From Hetaerina americana (taxonomy: Eukaryota > Arthropoda > Insecta > Odonata > Calopterygidae): DNA of 64,000 bases. The stretch spans positions 5,101,731 to 5,165,730 of the forward strand of contig JAKTNV010000027.1 in assembly GCA_022747635.1 (NCBI GenBank), read 5' to 3'. The notes beneath the pieces were generated by a model. The model worked only from the letters and a program-made list of their open reading frames with translations, did no database searches and was not told the DNA's origin. Within the stretch, counting starts at the first letter, position 1. Each line of letters begins with the position of its first letter. Below are positions 46,385 through 59,274 of this stretch, in pieces. A program made the translations under genes and the position numbers.

Positions 46385-47037
46385 TGCTACCCCACTTCAA
46401 GGAAGTAAGATCCTGAGCATACGCAGGGAGCAATAATATTTTTCATCGCTCGATGGAAATCTAAAGAGATTTAAGTACTGCTATGATAAAAACCCTACCT
46501 ACTTCCTCAATGGCAGCGATTCATTTCAGGGGATCGGGAAAATCTTGTGTTATCCACCACTTTCAACACGAAAACAAGTCTTTATTTTAAATTATTATAT
46601 TATTATTACTTTAGAGACCTTTTAATTGAAGTATGTAACTAGCTTCCTCCCCCGTTTCGGGAATAATTATCATATTACAGCATCCCGGCATGGAGAAAAG
46701 AAGGCACTAGCGGGCTGCGGAAGAGAAGGGAATTTGAAGGATCAACGCATGCATACGATATAAAAATATTGCCTGAAAAACTGTAAAAAAAGTTTCTCTT
46801 TCCCTCATATCCGTGGATAAAGCGACGATGGGAAAATTATTTCTTAATATTTTCAAAGTCCAAACGAAGACGAGTCTATTAAAAATCCCGAGGGTTGGCA
46901 TTCGTGGGAGAATGATTGAACAAACGCATTCAACGGATTTTTGTCCCAACTTCATTCCTTCCCAGAATTGCTGTCCTCTTAGGGTGAAAGGGCAGACCAA
47001 ATTAAGCGTAAATCGTATTTATTCAAACCATATGAGC
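46385..47037. other. AT-rich unassigned sequence
   Basis: No recognisable gene or repeat was found before the microsatellite. Confidence 0.4.
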
Positions 47038-47124
47038 ATATGTATATATATATATATAGTATATCATATATATATATATATATCATAAATATATATATCA
47101 TATATATATATATATACATACATA

Positions 47125-47877
47125 CGAGGGTCATCCGGAAAGTAGTACCCGTTCGTGCCGTATGAAGTGCTGACGACGCGAGTAGCCGCTGGACGAGGTC
47201 AGATAGCTTCAGTGGCTTGTCTGCCTTCTCTGAGCCAAGTTGCGTGACGCTAGCATTGCCTGTGTTGTTTCTGTGATTGTTTACAATGTTTAAAAAAATT
47301 GAGAACGCCGCCAGTTGTGAAGTGAGGGCAGTGATTAAATTCCTCAATGCAAGAAACGTTCGCCCATGTGATATTCATCGCCAATTAAAGGAGGTGTATG
47401 GAGACAATGTAATGGACGAGTCGTCTGTTCGGCGGTGGTGTCGCAACTTCAACATGGGGAGGGGGAACACACACGACGATGAGCGTTCGGGGAGACCGTC
47501 TGTCATTACAGACCAACTGGTGAGCTCAGTTGACGAATTCGTGAGGAACGATCGGCGCGTCACAATTGATGACATCTGTGAGCATTTTCCCAATGTTTCT
47601 CGAACAATTGTTCATGAAATTGTTAAACACCATCTGCATTATGCAAAAATTTGTGCAAGATGGGTCCCTCGCGTATCTCAATGAGCTGGCGGCGAAGGAC
47701 TATGCAGCAGGAATACAGAAACTTGTCACACGTTATGACAAATGCCTTAATTTGCTTGGAGATTATGTTGAGAAGTAGTTTAAAGTATCCTCTTTCAAAT
47801 AAAATTTTTTATGTTTGTTAATATTTACTTTTGTGTCTTTATTTCACGAACGGGTACTACTTTCCGGATGACCCTCG
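47125..47877 (+). mobile_element. Mariner family A, internally deleted non-autonomous copy 2
   Basis: 753 bp, flanked by TA at 47123-47124 and 47878-47879, with the same perfect 33-bp terminal repeats as the copy at 1021. By eye only three substitutions separate the two: one in the 5' UTR (GCCGCATG versus GCCGTATG) and two in the ORF. The identical internal deletion shows descent from one deletion derivative. Confidence 0.95.
47277..47684 (+). CDS. Truncated mariner transposase, DNA-binding domain only (135 aa), copy 2
   Basis: The same two-helix-turn-helix protein as at 1173-1580, uninterrupted. It differs at two residues: Cys for Gly in NAASCEVRAV, and Gly for Glu in the linker, giving ERSGRPSVITD, which is the family-typical form of this motif. 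No catalytic domain follows. The remaining C-terminal tail lies out of frame (to 47778). This copy is the more likely of the two to keep full DNA-binding ability. Confidence 0.8.
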   Translation: MFTMFKKIENAASCEVRAVIKFLNARNVRPCDIHRQLKEVYGDNVMDESSVRRWCRNFNMGRGNTHDDERSGRPSVITDQLVSSVDEFVRNDRRVTIDDICEHFPNVSRTIVHEIVKHHLHYAKICARWVPRVSQ

Positions 47878-47893
47878 TATCATAAATATATAT

Positions 47894-47930
<37 letters not shown>

Positions 47931-47941
47931 TAAATATATAT

Positions 47942-48002
<61 letters not shown>

Positions 48003-48004
48003 AC

Positions 48005-51000
48005 TCAGAAATTTATGAGCAAAAAAATTGCCCAGAGCTTCAAATGTAAATATTGGGAAAACAGCCTCTATGTACGTGAGCAGTTTAAATTATGTTATTG
48101 TCATGGTTATGATGACCACATTTTCATGCACACAATTAATAAGATCGGGTGTAGGGTAGAGCGGCTTAATTTGTAAAACATTGTTATGATAAACTGTGCA
48201 GCGTATCCAAAATGTTAGAGCAGCTATGCTGGGAATCACTCGCGGAGTGAAGGTTAAATTACAGATTGAAGCTCTGGCATAAGTTGGAAGGATATCTCTT
48301 AAGCAGTGATTTTGAAAATTAATTACTACCCCCACCGTACTACGGCAGGCGAGATCGTGTAGTTCAAATTAGAGAGATCAAGAGTAGAGCAGATTAATTT
48401 AAGATTACGTAATTTTCCCACAAACGGTAAGGGATCAGACGAAAGTTATCCTCACGCGCTGGAGGGGGGGGAGGGTGCAGGTAGTATCAGCAGCAGGTCA
48501 AAATTGGTCTGAAATGTAATCACCTCCTACCACACACCCTAGAGGTGGGTGCTTTCAGGCTGCTATGAATCAATAAAAAATAATACAAAACTTCCGTTTC
48601 TTCTACTTGAGAATAGACTTAAGTCGAGAAGTCAGCCAAAACGATTTTAAAATCGAGATTCAGGTGTGTTGTGGAGGGATCATTCCATAATGACCGATGC
48701 AAGGAAAACTCTTGCAATGAAGTGGAAAACTGCGACTTTTCTGTTTCTGCTTCCTGTTTATGCCAAACGAATTTGCTTGACTCTAAACTAGTGAGCAATT
48801 AAATGCGTGTAATTTTGACGCACAGGTCATGTTAATGGTTCTAGTGCTTTCATTTTGCACCCACATTTATACGGAAACGCAGTAGACCACGTTTGAATTT
48901 TTTTATAATGTACGCGAAAATTACTATCGTTAGAGACAAATATCTTATTATTTTGGTATTTTCATGCATTATAGTTTTCATAAAATAAACATCCAATGAA
49001 ATCAACCGAAGGTCGATATCAATAGCTTAATATTAGCCCATTCATTTTACTAATTTGAATTAAAATTACGAAATAGCACCAAAACTGTCTCAACCATTCA
49101 CGCGACATTTTTTTCGTTTATAAATGCAATTTTCTAACGTGAATGTGCAGAAAATTCAGCGCGTCGCTTATTAAAATTGATTAGCATTTATTTTGGCTTC
49201 TTAGGGATGTCATTTCTCACCTGACATTTAACATTAAAACTCATTAAAACTCATTGAAACCTGCATGGCCCTAAACAATATTTAACTCTGTGTCCACAGT
49301 TTAAGGATCGTAATTTCGCAATCGAAAGCAAAGCAGAGATGATGCTTCCCTGCAAAGAGCTTTGAAAACGATCATAATGTCAAAATTGCATCCTAAGGAA
49401 GTTCAGAACAGATGTTTATTTTTAGGCAGATTTTACAAAAAAATCCTTTTTTATTTCCAATATTCCTGCCCATCCCGTCATCAGAAACCGCCAGCTTTTA
49501 TGCATCTTCCCCTAATTAAATGTCATTATCATTGACTCAAGATCACGCATCAATGGAATATAAATGCCACAGGAAAGTCATATGTCATATACATTTGATG
49601 ATATGGAAAACGCTATCGGCAGGGTGAGACGTTATGCACTGGGAGTGCATTGAAAACTGAGCACAAGGAGCATAAGTAATGTCATGAGAGAACTCTGAGA
49701 GAGGATCGTTTAAATTATTTGCATCAAACTACTAATTGTATAATTTACTACGCTTAAAAAACATATCGGAGCCCTTTTGAGTACAATAGTTTTTAGCTTA
49801 CGAATTGAAAATTACTATGAAGGTAATTCAATTTCTATGTTCCTCATTTAAAAAAACTGCCACGGGTTCCAGCTGCATTGCAGAGAAGCTTCACCGAAAG
49901 TACACGCTCACCTAAGCTCTCTCTCTCTCTCTCTCTCGAGTACTTAAGGGTGTGGATTTGTGAAAAAAGAAAATTATTGCTTCACCACCGAGTGTGAGTG
50001 TGGGTGCGGGGGTGGGGGGTTGAAAGGGGGATGCTGCAAATGATGCAATATTACGCCGCCATTCACGGCGTAGTTGGGGAGATGCAATCACACGTGAGGA
50101 TGATGGCGGAGGGACGACGGCGTCTCTTGCCGCCAGCTGGGAGGAGGAGGAAAGGGGACATTTCCCGAGCGCGATAGCTCCCTGGGTCTCCAGAAATCAG
50201 GGTCCCTCCCCCTCGATGAACCCTTCCCCCCTCTCTGCTTGCCGGAGGGCGCGGTCCTCCGGGCGAGGGCCCGTCATCCTTTGCGTCTTCCCCACGATAT
50301 CTCTCAAATACAGAAACGGAAAAAAGCCACAGCCTCAACAGTCCGCTGGAAGCAGCGACAGAAGTTGGACCTGAAATGATTCAATGAGAATGAGAAATGG
50401 CGATCAAAAATTTTGGCTGAGCGCAGATCTTCGTGGCTCGATAAGATTGCCATGCATTGGTAACCGGTTGCCCTGGAGTAAACGGACCAAGAATATTTCG
50501 GGCGTGGAGTGTCCAATGAAAATCGTCGAGTTAGTATTTAATTGCAAACAAAATATGCGTCGCAAACGCAAGACGGCTCAAAGTCTCGTCCGATCTTCCA
50601 GCGGATCGTAACGTGCATGTATAAGGGTTTACATTAGATTCTGCAATGAGGGCAAAACACCGAGACTGCGAGCACCTTCCACCATCGAACTTTCAAAGGC
50701 GATTAAGACATCTGTCCACATGTAGAAATTCGTATGAGAAAGTATTGAGTTAAATACGACGTCGAAAGAGACTGGTTGGCCATTTCGTAAGATATATCTC
50801 CAATAAATCTCTTGGTGTACTTGCAACGGGCACTTAAAGCTATTCTTATTTAAATTTTATGCTCGTGGCAAAAGGAAATGAAAAAAAACAAATTTGCCTC
50901 AATTTGTTTTTTTAGCAATTTTTAGTTTTGATTAGCAATGTGAAAGCGCAAATTGAGAATTTTTAAAATATATTTTAACTTTGGTCCTGATAAATAACAA

Positions 51001-51333
51001 GAAATGAAAGAAATGCATCTCACAATTATAAAATATAAAACTTCAAATTACATAGAATGCAAATATGCACTTTTAAAACTATCTTCTCTTATTAAAATAT
51101 ATTTTCTATGTTAAAAAAATCAAATAATTCCGGTAAACGACGGAGACATTTGTCCAGCCAAAGCAAACCGATAAATTAGCCAAGATCTGCCAAATTCTAC
51201 TGCCGAATTTTTCGCCAAATGTACGCCATATTATATGTCACATTCTTTTTACCGCGCAAAACGGACCGACAGCGATGCCTGATGCAACTATTTGGGTGCT
51301 AAATACCGCATTGGAAATGTAATTTATTTTTCA

Positions 51334-51340
<7 letters not shown>
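48005..51340. other. Mostly AT-rich unassigned sequence
   Basis: It contains a (CT)n tract at 49918-49937 and a GC-rich patch at 50040-50330 with small ORFs and no domain. No gene was recognised. Confidence 0.35.

Positions 51341-51341
<1 letters not shown>

Positions 51342-51400
<59 letters not shown>
51342..51400. repeat. (TA)n microsatellite
   Basis: About 58 bp of uninterrupted TA, preceded by a short GTGTGTGT. Confidence 0.97.
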
Positions 51401-51401
<1 letters not shown>

Positions 51402-51769
51402 TAAATATTCAGGGATTAATTTTCTGAGAGTCAAATCCGTGTGTGTTTCTGAGAAGCATTGGCAAGAAGGCTGAGGGTTCGGGGAAACATTTTATTAACG
51501 ACTAGAGCTTGGATAATTAAAATTATGAAAATAGATAATTTCATATTTTAGCTGCAAATTAGTTGCGTAAAAATCACCTTAAAGTGATGTTGCGTCCATC
51601 CAAACGTCACTGTTTTCACCGGCAATATCCGTAATTGAACAGATGAACGTCCACGATATGGAAGGGCAGAATCGTATATTTTCGTCAAAGAAGATACTTT
51701 TGGGGCAGCCATCGATTGATTAAAGGGCAAGCCAGTGATAATATTAGACCTGATTTCATCATCAGCAAT

Positions 51770-53050
51770 TAGAAGCGCAGTGGCGAGTGGATTCGGACCA
51801 GGGGCAGGGGGGGGGAGCAGCGGGGGTACGACGAGCGACACCACTGTCGCATAAATGACACAAGGGACTCACGCTGCAACACAGCGGCCATGATGCACGC
51901 CAAAGCGCTGCACCCGCTGCATCAAGCAGAGCAATCGGTTATGCATTAAAAAACTCACTTCGCAAATCGAGGAAGCACTTAAAAAGGCACGGCGGAGCTG
52001 AGTCGGGTCGTAACGCGAGAGTCGCAGAGTAGGCGCCAGGGCTGAGGGGCGCCATGGCGGCGGGGGGGGGGGGACGCTTTCAGTCGGTGCGGCCGACATA
52101 TCTCGTGCGGCGGATGGTGATCCACACCCCGCGAGGGGGGGACGGGGCCCCCGGGGGAGGGGGTAAGGAGAGAACAGTTCCCGCACGCACCCCAGGCCGC
52201 TGCCAAGGTAGAGCCCCCTCTTGGAGAAGGGGGGGAGGGAATTCCCCCTCCAGGCCTCCACACCTCCACCACAGGCGGGCTCCCCTTTGAAAGGCGCACA
52301 CCTCCCCCCCCCCCGAGTGGGTTTGTAGGGCAGAGAGAGAGAGAGGAAGGCAGGGGGGTCGGAGGGGAGGGGCGGCCGGGGGATCGCAAATCGATAGCCT
52401 CCTTTCCGGCGCGAGTGGGGCGGGGCGAGGTGGGGCGAGGCGGGGCAGGGCGGGGGACAGGAGGTACGCACGCTGATACTTGTGGAAGGATTATTTCTCG
52501 GGAGATGCAGGGCATATAATTCACGAGCACAGTTACTCGGGGCGAGGGGTCACACGCAAAATGGCCGCATTTCCCGCTAGTGAACAACGCGGGTGCGGGC
52601 TGGCGGCGCGGAGGAGTCAATCCGGCCCGCTCTCCCCCGGTGGGGGCGGGAGGGGGCGAGGACGGGAGCGGAGGAGGAGCGACGGTCCACGTCGATAGTC
52701 GTCGGCAGCGGGTGGCGGCGGGGGAAACTTCGCCCTCTTCCCGGAGACGGAGAGGGGAGTTGTCGACCCCCCTCCGATGCGTGTATATCCTCCTCGCCCC
52801 CACCGGGGGGGGACCGCGGCGGAAGAACAATTCCCCCGCGGGAAGGACGGCCCAAAGAGGGAGGAGGAGTGTGGTTTGGGGGCCACTACCCCCATGTGCC
52901 GCGGCCCGCCGCCGGGGGGGTTGCTCGATGATCTTGGTGATTGGAAGGGGAGCGAATCGCGCCTTCGCAGACACTTGGATCGGACAGGAGTGACACCCGC
53001 TGCTTCGCTCTATCGCCTTAGCGCTGGGCTGCTTAGGTCGAACGGATGAA
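51770..53050. promoter_or_regulatory. CpG island with G-runs
   Basis: A ~1.3-kb GC-rich block with long G- and C-runs (52063-52074, 52306-52316) and tandem GGGGCGAGGT-like words at 52420-52455. At 52557-52568 CAAAATGGCCGC resembles a YY1 core overlapping a start codon that opens MAAFPASEQRGCGLAARRSQ (plus strand, stop at 52698). At 52055 on the minus strand another ATG opens MAPLSPGAYSATLALRPD and meets a GTGAGT donor near 51955. These two candidates point in opposite directions, and neither has further support. Confidence 0.5.
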
Positions 53051-53194
53051 TTTGGGCACGTATTTTAGCCCTTGAGTCAGCAAATTACATTAACTGAAGA
53101 GAATAGGAAACAAGGGGAACCCAATTCTGCAGGGATACACATCACGCGCTGTTTTTCCTGTAAATAAATTTCCCAACAGATGCGTCTTAATTTC

Positions 53195-53812
<618 letters not shown>

Positions 53813-53819
53813 TTTAAAA

Positions 53820-54345
53820 TATATATATATACATACATACATATGTATACATATTAATATATATGATTTAAATGGATAAACGCCAAAGCACTAGCGAACA
53901 AAAACATACAGATGCACATACAAATGAAACACAAGTATTCCGAATTCAAAATCCTCGGGGGAAAGAAGGAACTGATCCTTCTTTACCCAGAAAAAGGTGG
54001 TTTTGCCATTGAAAATGTCGAATACCGGTGAGTGTCATTTGGATGTGTTTCTCTGTGTTTTTGTTCACTAGCGCTATCTCGTTTCTCCATTTCAATCAAT
54101 ATTCACATCCGTGAGACCTTCGAGCAATATATAGACACACGCAAATGTATTGAAATGTGCGCACCCTCATAGAAACATTCAAGTGCAAAATTATCAAAAG
54201 ATGCAACACAAATTACTCTCACTTAAATATTTCCGTGGACCAAGCGTGGCCAACTAGTGCGTGTATACGTGTGTGTATATATATATAATATATATATAGT
54301 ATATATATATATAAAAATATATATATTATATATATATAAAAACAC

Positions 54346-54385
<40 letters not shown>

Positions 54386-54481
54386 GTATGTATATTTCTG
54401 CGTGTGTGTGAAGGTGTTTGCACGCACCTACATAGAAATGTACATATATGACATGTTTATATAGATTTGTGTGTGTGTATT

Positions 54482-54531
<50 letters not shown>

Positions 54532-54807
54532 TAAACATTGGGTAAAGGAAAAATTGTTAAATGGTTGAGGATACAAAAACAAATGTGGGCCTACACTAGT
54601 GATGATTGAATTTCTAGGCAAAATGGTGATGCATTGTATATCTAAAACTGGGCCTCTTTAAAAGTTTTCTTATCCGTTCTTTTCGTCCTTATGTGTTTCT
54701 TTATTTGTTTTTCCTTTGCACTATGTCATATTTGTCCATGTGTGGGTGAGTGTGCGTATACCTGTACACACATTCACCCACACAAACACCTAAACTCACA
54801 CACGCAC

Positions 54808-54881
<74 letters not shown>

Positions 54882-54940
54882 TAATATATATGTATGTGTA
54901 TATATATTAATATATATGTATGTATATGGTTGTGGGTGGG
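53820..54940. repeat. Cluster of (TA)n microsatellites with (TG)n/(CA)n patches
   Basis: TA-rich tracts lie at about 54279-54395, 54484-54525 and 54811-54929, with short CACA/GTGT stretches between. Otherwise AT-rich with no gene. Confidence 0.85.
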
Positions 54941-54944
54941 TCAT

Positions 54945-55218
54945 GTTAGAGTCAAGGGGTGGAGCGTTGGACTACGGACCCTAGGGGCCCGGTTTCGATT
55001 CCCGGGTAAGTCTCTGGGCACCTGCATCTCCACCCGAGCTAAAGTGGTTTTTCGGGTACCAGGTACCAAACCATAACCGGCATAGGGAAAGGAACTGGCC
55101 CCCCTTAATACCCTCATGTGTGAATTTTCACACGCCGTATAGGGCTTAGTACTGGGTGATCTCTACCATCACCTACTAAACCGACCTTCGGGTTGATTAC
55201 TGTGTTTATGGTTTATAT
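54945..55218 (+). mobile_element. tRNA-derived SINE, family A, copy 6
   Basis: A degraded head (GAGTCAAGGGGTGGAGCGTT), box B region GGTTTCGATTCCCGGGTAAG, a body as in copy 5, and the tail ACCGACCTTCGGGTTGATTAC with TGTTTATGGTT. It sits directly after a (TA)n tract, like copies at 37819 and 53531. Confidence 0.88.
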
Positions 55219-55379
55219 ATGGTATATGTTTGAGGTACATACACATGATACGCAAGATCTTAAATAATAAACTCATAATTAGACAATTAAACTGATCATT
55301 TAAAAAGTAACAATAATGTAGAATATTTAACAGAAGAACAGTCCAAAATTGAAAGTTAAAGGAAAAAGTTCATATTTTT

Positions 55380-56290
55380 CTGGTAAGGAAACATTGATTT
55401 TGAAAGGTTTCAGAGGTGGCGGAATACGGAACGCTGGAATGTTGTTGCCATTAATGGGAATTTCTTATGCCTTCAACCGTTCTGATTGGTTTGCACTCGG
55501 AATCCACCTTTCCCCGGCCCTTTCTTTGTAAAGTGAAATTACCCTTTTTCACGTCGATGTAAGCGTGAATTCTTCCTCAAGGGCTCATGTTTTTCGGATT
55601 CTTCATTATTTCCAAAAGGGTCTTTCATCTCGTGAGTCTCAAGAGATAGCGTTTTTCCTTGGTTCCGTGCACGCATTTTCGGCAATTGCTCAGAACCATT
55701 TCTTTTTTTTACGTGGACCTTTTGGTGCTCCTTAATTCTGCATCTGATGGACGCCCTTTCCTATTTCCCCAATGCAGCATTCCTCGCGCGTGCACTTGAT
55801 CTCATATACTTCTCCGAATATGATGTCGAGTATCCAGTCTTTAGGTTTTTCTGGATTACTGCAGATTTTCTTCGTCACGGAGAAGCTAGGCACCGCCTTA
55901 TGCTTTCCTAGTACTTCACTTACCTTATCAATTGCACCATGTCGGACACGAGCTAACCGGTTTCATGCGCACGCAACTGGTTTTTCTTTTCCACACTTCT
56001 CTTCGGTTCTTTTTCAGGCCGGAATTCGTTCTTTCATCAGGTATACACTACACTTGCTTTGTTGTACTTTTCCGGCGTCTCGGGGATCCGTTCTTAAGCA
56101 GCGTTGAGATCAGGTTTATTATCCCAGAGTGAAGCGATTTTAAGACCGAGAAGAAGCTGTAGGCAAGATGAGCGAACGGAGCACCCGCTAGTAAGCTCTT
56201 CTGGCCGGGATGATGGTGTACTTGCATCACCAAATACCATCCTTGTGAGTTTCCTTACGGTGCACCTAAGGGACAAGGTTCCTCTCAGGT
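55380..56290 (-). mobile_element. Penelope-like element remnant (GIY-YIG endonuclease end)
   Basis: The minus strand reads AIDKVSEVLGKHKAVPSFSV then TKKICSNPEKPKDW, VYEIKCTREECCIGEIGKGV and, after a frameshift, RIKEHQK. This follows the end of the reverse transcriptase and the GIY-YIG endonuclease start of Penelope-like elements ('DK....L..H.....F.P..K......KD......GVY.I.C....YIGETGR......R..EH'). Further upstream (56230-56110) the reading is only weakly recognisable. Stops are frequent. The family assignment is from remembered motif patterns. Confidence 0.6.
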
Positions 56291-56294
56291 ATTG

Positions 56295-58095
56295 AAAGTA
56301 GCCTTGTGCTCACCAATACGTTCATGGAGGGCAGGTGGCCATTTGATTCAATTGATGTCACCCAAAACACATTCGCTAATCTGGCTGCATCAATTCACAA
56401 AACTCATATTCCAAAGCGATGTATAAGAAAAGAGTCTTTTCGACTCATGATTGACTTTCTTCGTCCGATACAAATTTTGATTCACCGCAAACTTCTTTTA
56501 ATCAAATTTAGAACTCTATTTTCTACCTCGGTTCAAGCCTTATTCAGAGTTCCACAGCATAACTGCAAAGAACAGTTTTACTACTTTTCATGTAATTTCC
56601 AAAAAATCTCCAACCACTTACGTGTTGCTCTCCCCGTACCAAACTTCTATCCTTATCTCATAATCAATAAATCCTAACATGATATTCTTGTCATCCGAAT
56701 TGCAAAATATTTCATAAACCTTGCATAATATACATCGATATTTTTTTGTGATTTCAATCCTAAGATTTATTGGTGTTTGATACAACGCCCTAGAATTCTT
56801 AGCGTCAAAAATAAATTCTCCGCGGAAAATAAATTTAGTTTTTCTTACAAACCTAAATATATTTTCGATATGGAGTTGAGGTTAAAAATTAATATTTTTT
56901 TTATGGTTATCTTTCATTTCCAAATATTATTTCTTACATTGCATACCAATATCATCAACTGCTTGACGGAAGATGTTAAAAATGAAAAAAAACTTTTACA
57001 AAGGAATATTTAAAATTCTTACAAGCCAAGCAAGGAAAGGTATAGCTTCAAGGGAAATGGGATCAACAATTAATTTATTTAAACTATGAAAAGAGATTAT
57101 TATTAGATTATTCTGGATTTCACAACTGATCGTGATACGCAATTAATTTGTATTTTATGCAAATTCTCACTTTTATTATCATTCACCGAATGCAATGCAC
57201 TCTTCCTCTCTGCTTTACAATTTTTGGTGTATTTTTTGCCGTTGTGAACGGCTACTTTTACCGACGGGGTGGCGGTCGCTTTATTAAAATTCCTAATCCC
57301 TATCTCAACACTTAAGTAAGAAAAAAGCGGGGAATTATTCTTGAATTAGAATAAAACAACTGCTTTAGTCTAAATATTCAATAGAAATATTTTGATAATA
57401 AGTGGAAGAATGGATGAAAAAATTAAACTCAAAAAAGAGGGACACGATGTCATGTGCACTGAGTAAGACGTGAAGAAAGTACAGATGTTTACGAGGAGTG
57501 GATTGAGTTCTGGACGCGAGAAGTGGTCCTTGAGGGAAGTGGAGTGGAGGATTTAGAGATGTGGGTGTGGAGAACGCGGGCCGGGCAGAGGAGAAGACAA
57601 AGGACGAAGTCATTTCGTCGCAAGAGAGCAGAGAGAAATTCTGTATCGTATTCAATGAAATCCCAAGGATGAAGAGACAGAGCGGCCGGGGGTTGCGAGG
57701 CAACGGAAGGTTTAAAAGGTAAAATAAAGGGATAATGTTAGGCAAGCAGCTTAAAGGAAGGAAGGAAGGAAACTTTCCAGGAAGTCGGGGGTCACGAAAA
57801 AATGAAGAAAGATACAATTACATGGCAAAAGAAGATGAAATTTACAAGATGTCAGGGCACGTCCCGAAATCAATCTTCAAATATGTAGATTACCTTTGAT
57901 AATAATTTAGGTAACTCTGGCACGGTACGCCAAGCGCAACACTGTTTCGCAACTCTTAAAGATCAGCAATTGCAAAAACGCAGGGTCACGATGAGCGCTC
58001 CCTTTCCGGGATTGCGAGATCATGAAAAGAATCTAAACGTTCCCCCCGTTTACGTTTCGGCTGTTCTTCATTCCGCTACCGATCTGCATCTGATT
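56295..58095. other. AT-rich unassigned sequence
   Basis: No recognisable gene. 57365-57817 carries a 150-residue minus-strand ORF without a known domain, and 57430-57830 is purine-rich on the plus strand. Confidence 0.35.
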
Positions 58096-58099
58096 CCGG

Positions 58100-59270
58100 G
58101 AACCCCTTCCTTGACATGTCTCGGGTCAATTGAGAGCGCTTCTCCGGCGGACCCAACCTCCAGCGCCCCATCCCTTTGCCCCGAGGCCCCAGGGGGCCAG
58201 CCAGCCCCCCCCCCCCGCCCCGACCCCGCGGAGGGGGGAGAGAGCGACACGTTGCGTGCATCCGGCAAAGCGCGGGAGCGGCACCCTTTGTTCGTTTGTT
58301 CACAGGGGGTCACGACGTCACATCCGGTGCAGCTCTCGCGAGAGGGAGCGGGGAATGGCGCGGCCCCCGGGCGCGCGCGTCTCTGCCGCTCCCCTCTCTC
58401 CCCTCCCCCATCCACCCCCCTCTCTCGGAGAGATGGGCGTGGCACTCCGCTGCTGCCACCGTCGTCAGAGCGACACGGAGGGCAGGAGGGGGGGTGGTGG
58501 AGGAGGAGGAGAGAGTTTCGGGGGGGGGGTGAGAGTTAACCCCCTCCCTCCCTCCCCCACCCACACCGGAGAACGCCTCTCTCGCATTAAATTCCCAATC
58601 GATCCTCTTCAAAACCAGAGCATCCTCCTCCTTCCTGCTCCGGGCCCTCCCCCCCCCCCGCGGACGGTGAGCCCCTGAAGCCTGCCGCGGTAGACGAAGG
58701 TGAGCCCGACGTCGGGTCCGGTACCGCGCCGGGACACTTCCCGGGAGGGGCACACCGACCGCCGCACCCGGCTGCTGCGAGGGGGGGGACTCCCTTCCTT
58801 TGAGACCGGGCGCCCGATTTTTTGGGCGGCAAAAACAACCGAATCGAAGGTGATGCCCAAGGAAGCCTCCGGAGACATCGTAGGAGGAGACACTCGCAGC
58901 AGTACTGAGATCACAGCAATGGGAGCCCCATTCATCGAATGGGTAGGCGGGACCTGAGCGAGGGAGGACGTTCTCTCTACCAGAGGCGAATAAATCGTGG
59001 TTGCGAGAGAGGGAGAAATCATTCCGAGGCATTCGAAAATTAAGTTACTGCGACAGAGCATCCAAATACCGAAACTGTCCCAGTTGACTCCCTTCGCTCC
59101 GAACAAGGCCGCGACGCTCAAGCGGACGCATCCGGATGGAAAAATCCCACGTGGGACATGGAACCTAGCCCTCCCTCCCAGCGCGCTCTGCCCACTGGAC
59201 TGGCACTCCCCTGTCGAGATGCGGTGCGCTGTGCTTCCCATCCCCATTCACCCTTTGGACGCCGTTTAAT
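58100..59270. promoter_or_regulatory. CpG island with GC-rich ORFs
   Basis: A GC-rich block with C- and G-runs (58205-58216, 58519-58528, 58650-58660). Two good donor-like GTGAGC sites occur on the plus strand near 58668 and 58700. The part from 58850 to 59270 is less extreme in composition and stays open on the minus strand. Confidence 0.5.
58609..59247 (-). CDS. Unrecognised 212-residue ORF in CpG island
   Basis: A minus-strand frame from ATG at 59247 stays open for 212 codons through sequence that is only moderately GC-rich in its first 130 codons. It starts MGMGSTAHRISTGECQSSGQ. The middle part includes FIVWDSFGIW-like aromatic residues and VLLRVSPPTMSPEASLGITF, and the last third is Gly/Arg-rich. 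No domain is recognised and the stop follows a Gly-run. Plus-strand frames overlap it. It is either a real exon or a chance ORF in a promoter island; confidence is low. Confidence 0.2.
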   Translation of the reverse strand: MGMGSTAHRISTGECQSSGQSALGGRARFHVPRGIFPSGCVRLSVAALFGAKGVNWDSFGIWMLCRSNLIFECLGMISPSLATTIYSPLVERTSSLAQVPPTHSMNGAPIAVISVLLRVSPPTMSPEASLGITFDSVVFAAQKIGRPVSKEGSPPPRSSRVRRSVCPSREVSRRGTGPDVGLTFVYRGRLQGLTVRGGGGGPGAGRRRMLWF

Positions 59271-59274
59271 GTGA

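Larger units (their letters stand above)
47038..48000. repeat. TA microsatellite with a higher-order unit, split by mariner A
   Basis: TA repeats flank the mariner at 47125-47877. On both sides the unit ATCATAAATATATATATCAT alternates with (TA)n. It occurs once left of the element (about 47084-47103) and twice to the right (about 47879 and 47929), so an imperfect higher-order repeat existed before insertion. Confidence 0.9.

Noticed and set aside
57365..57817. 150-residue minus-strand ORF
   Set aside because: Low-complexity Pro/Ser/Leu/Phe composition from a purine-rich strand; no domain.
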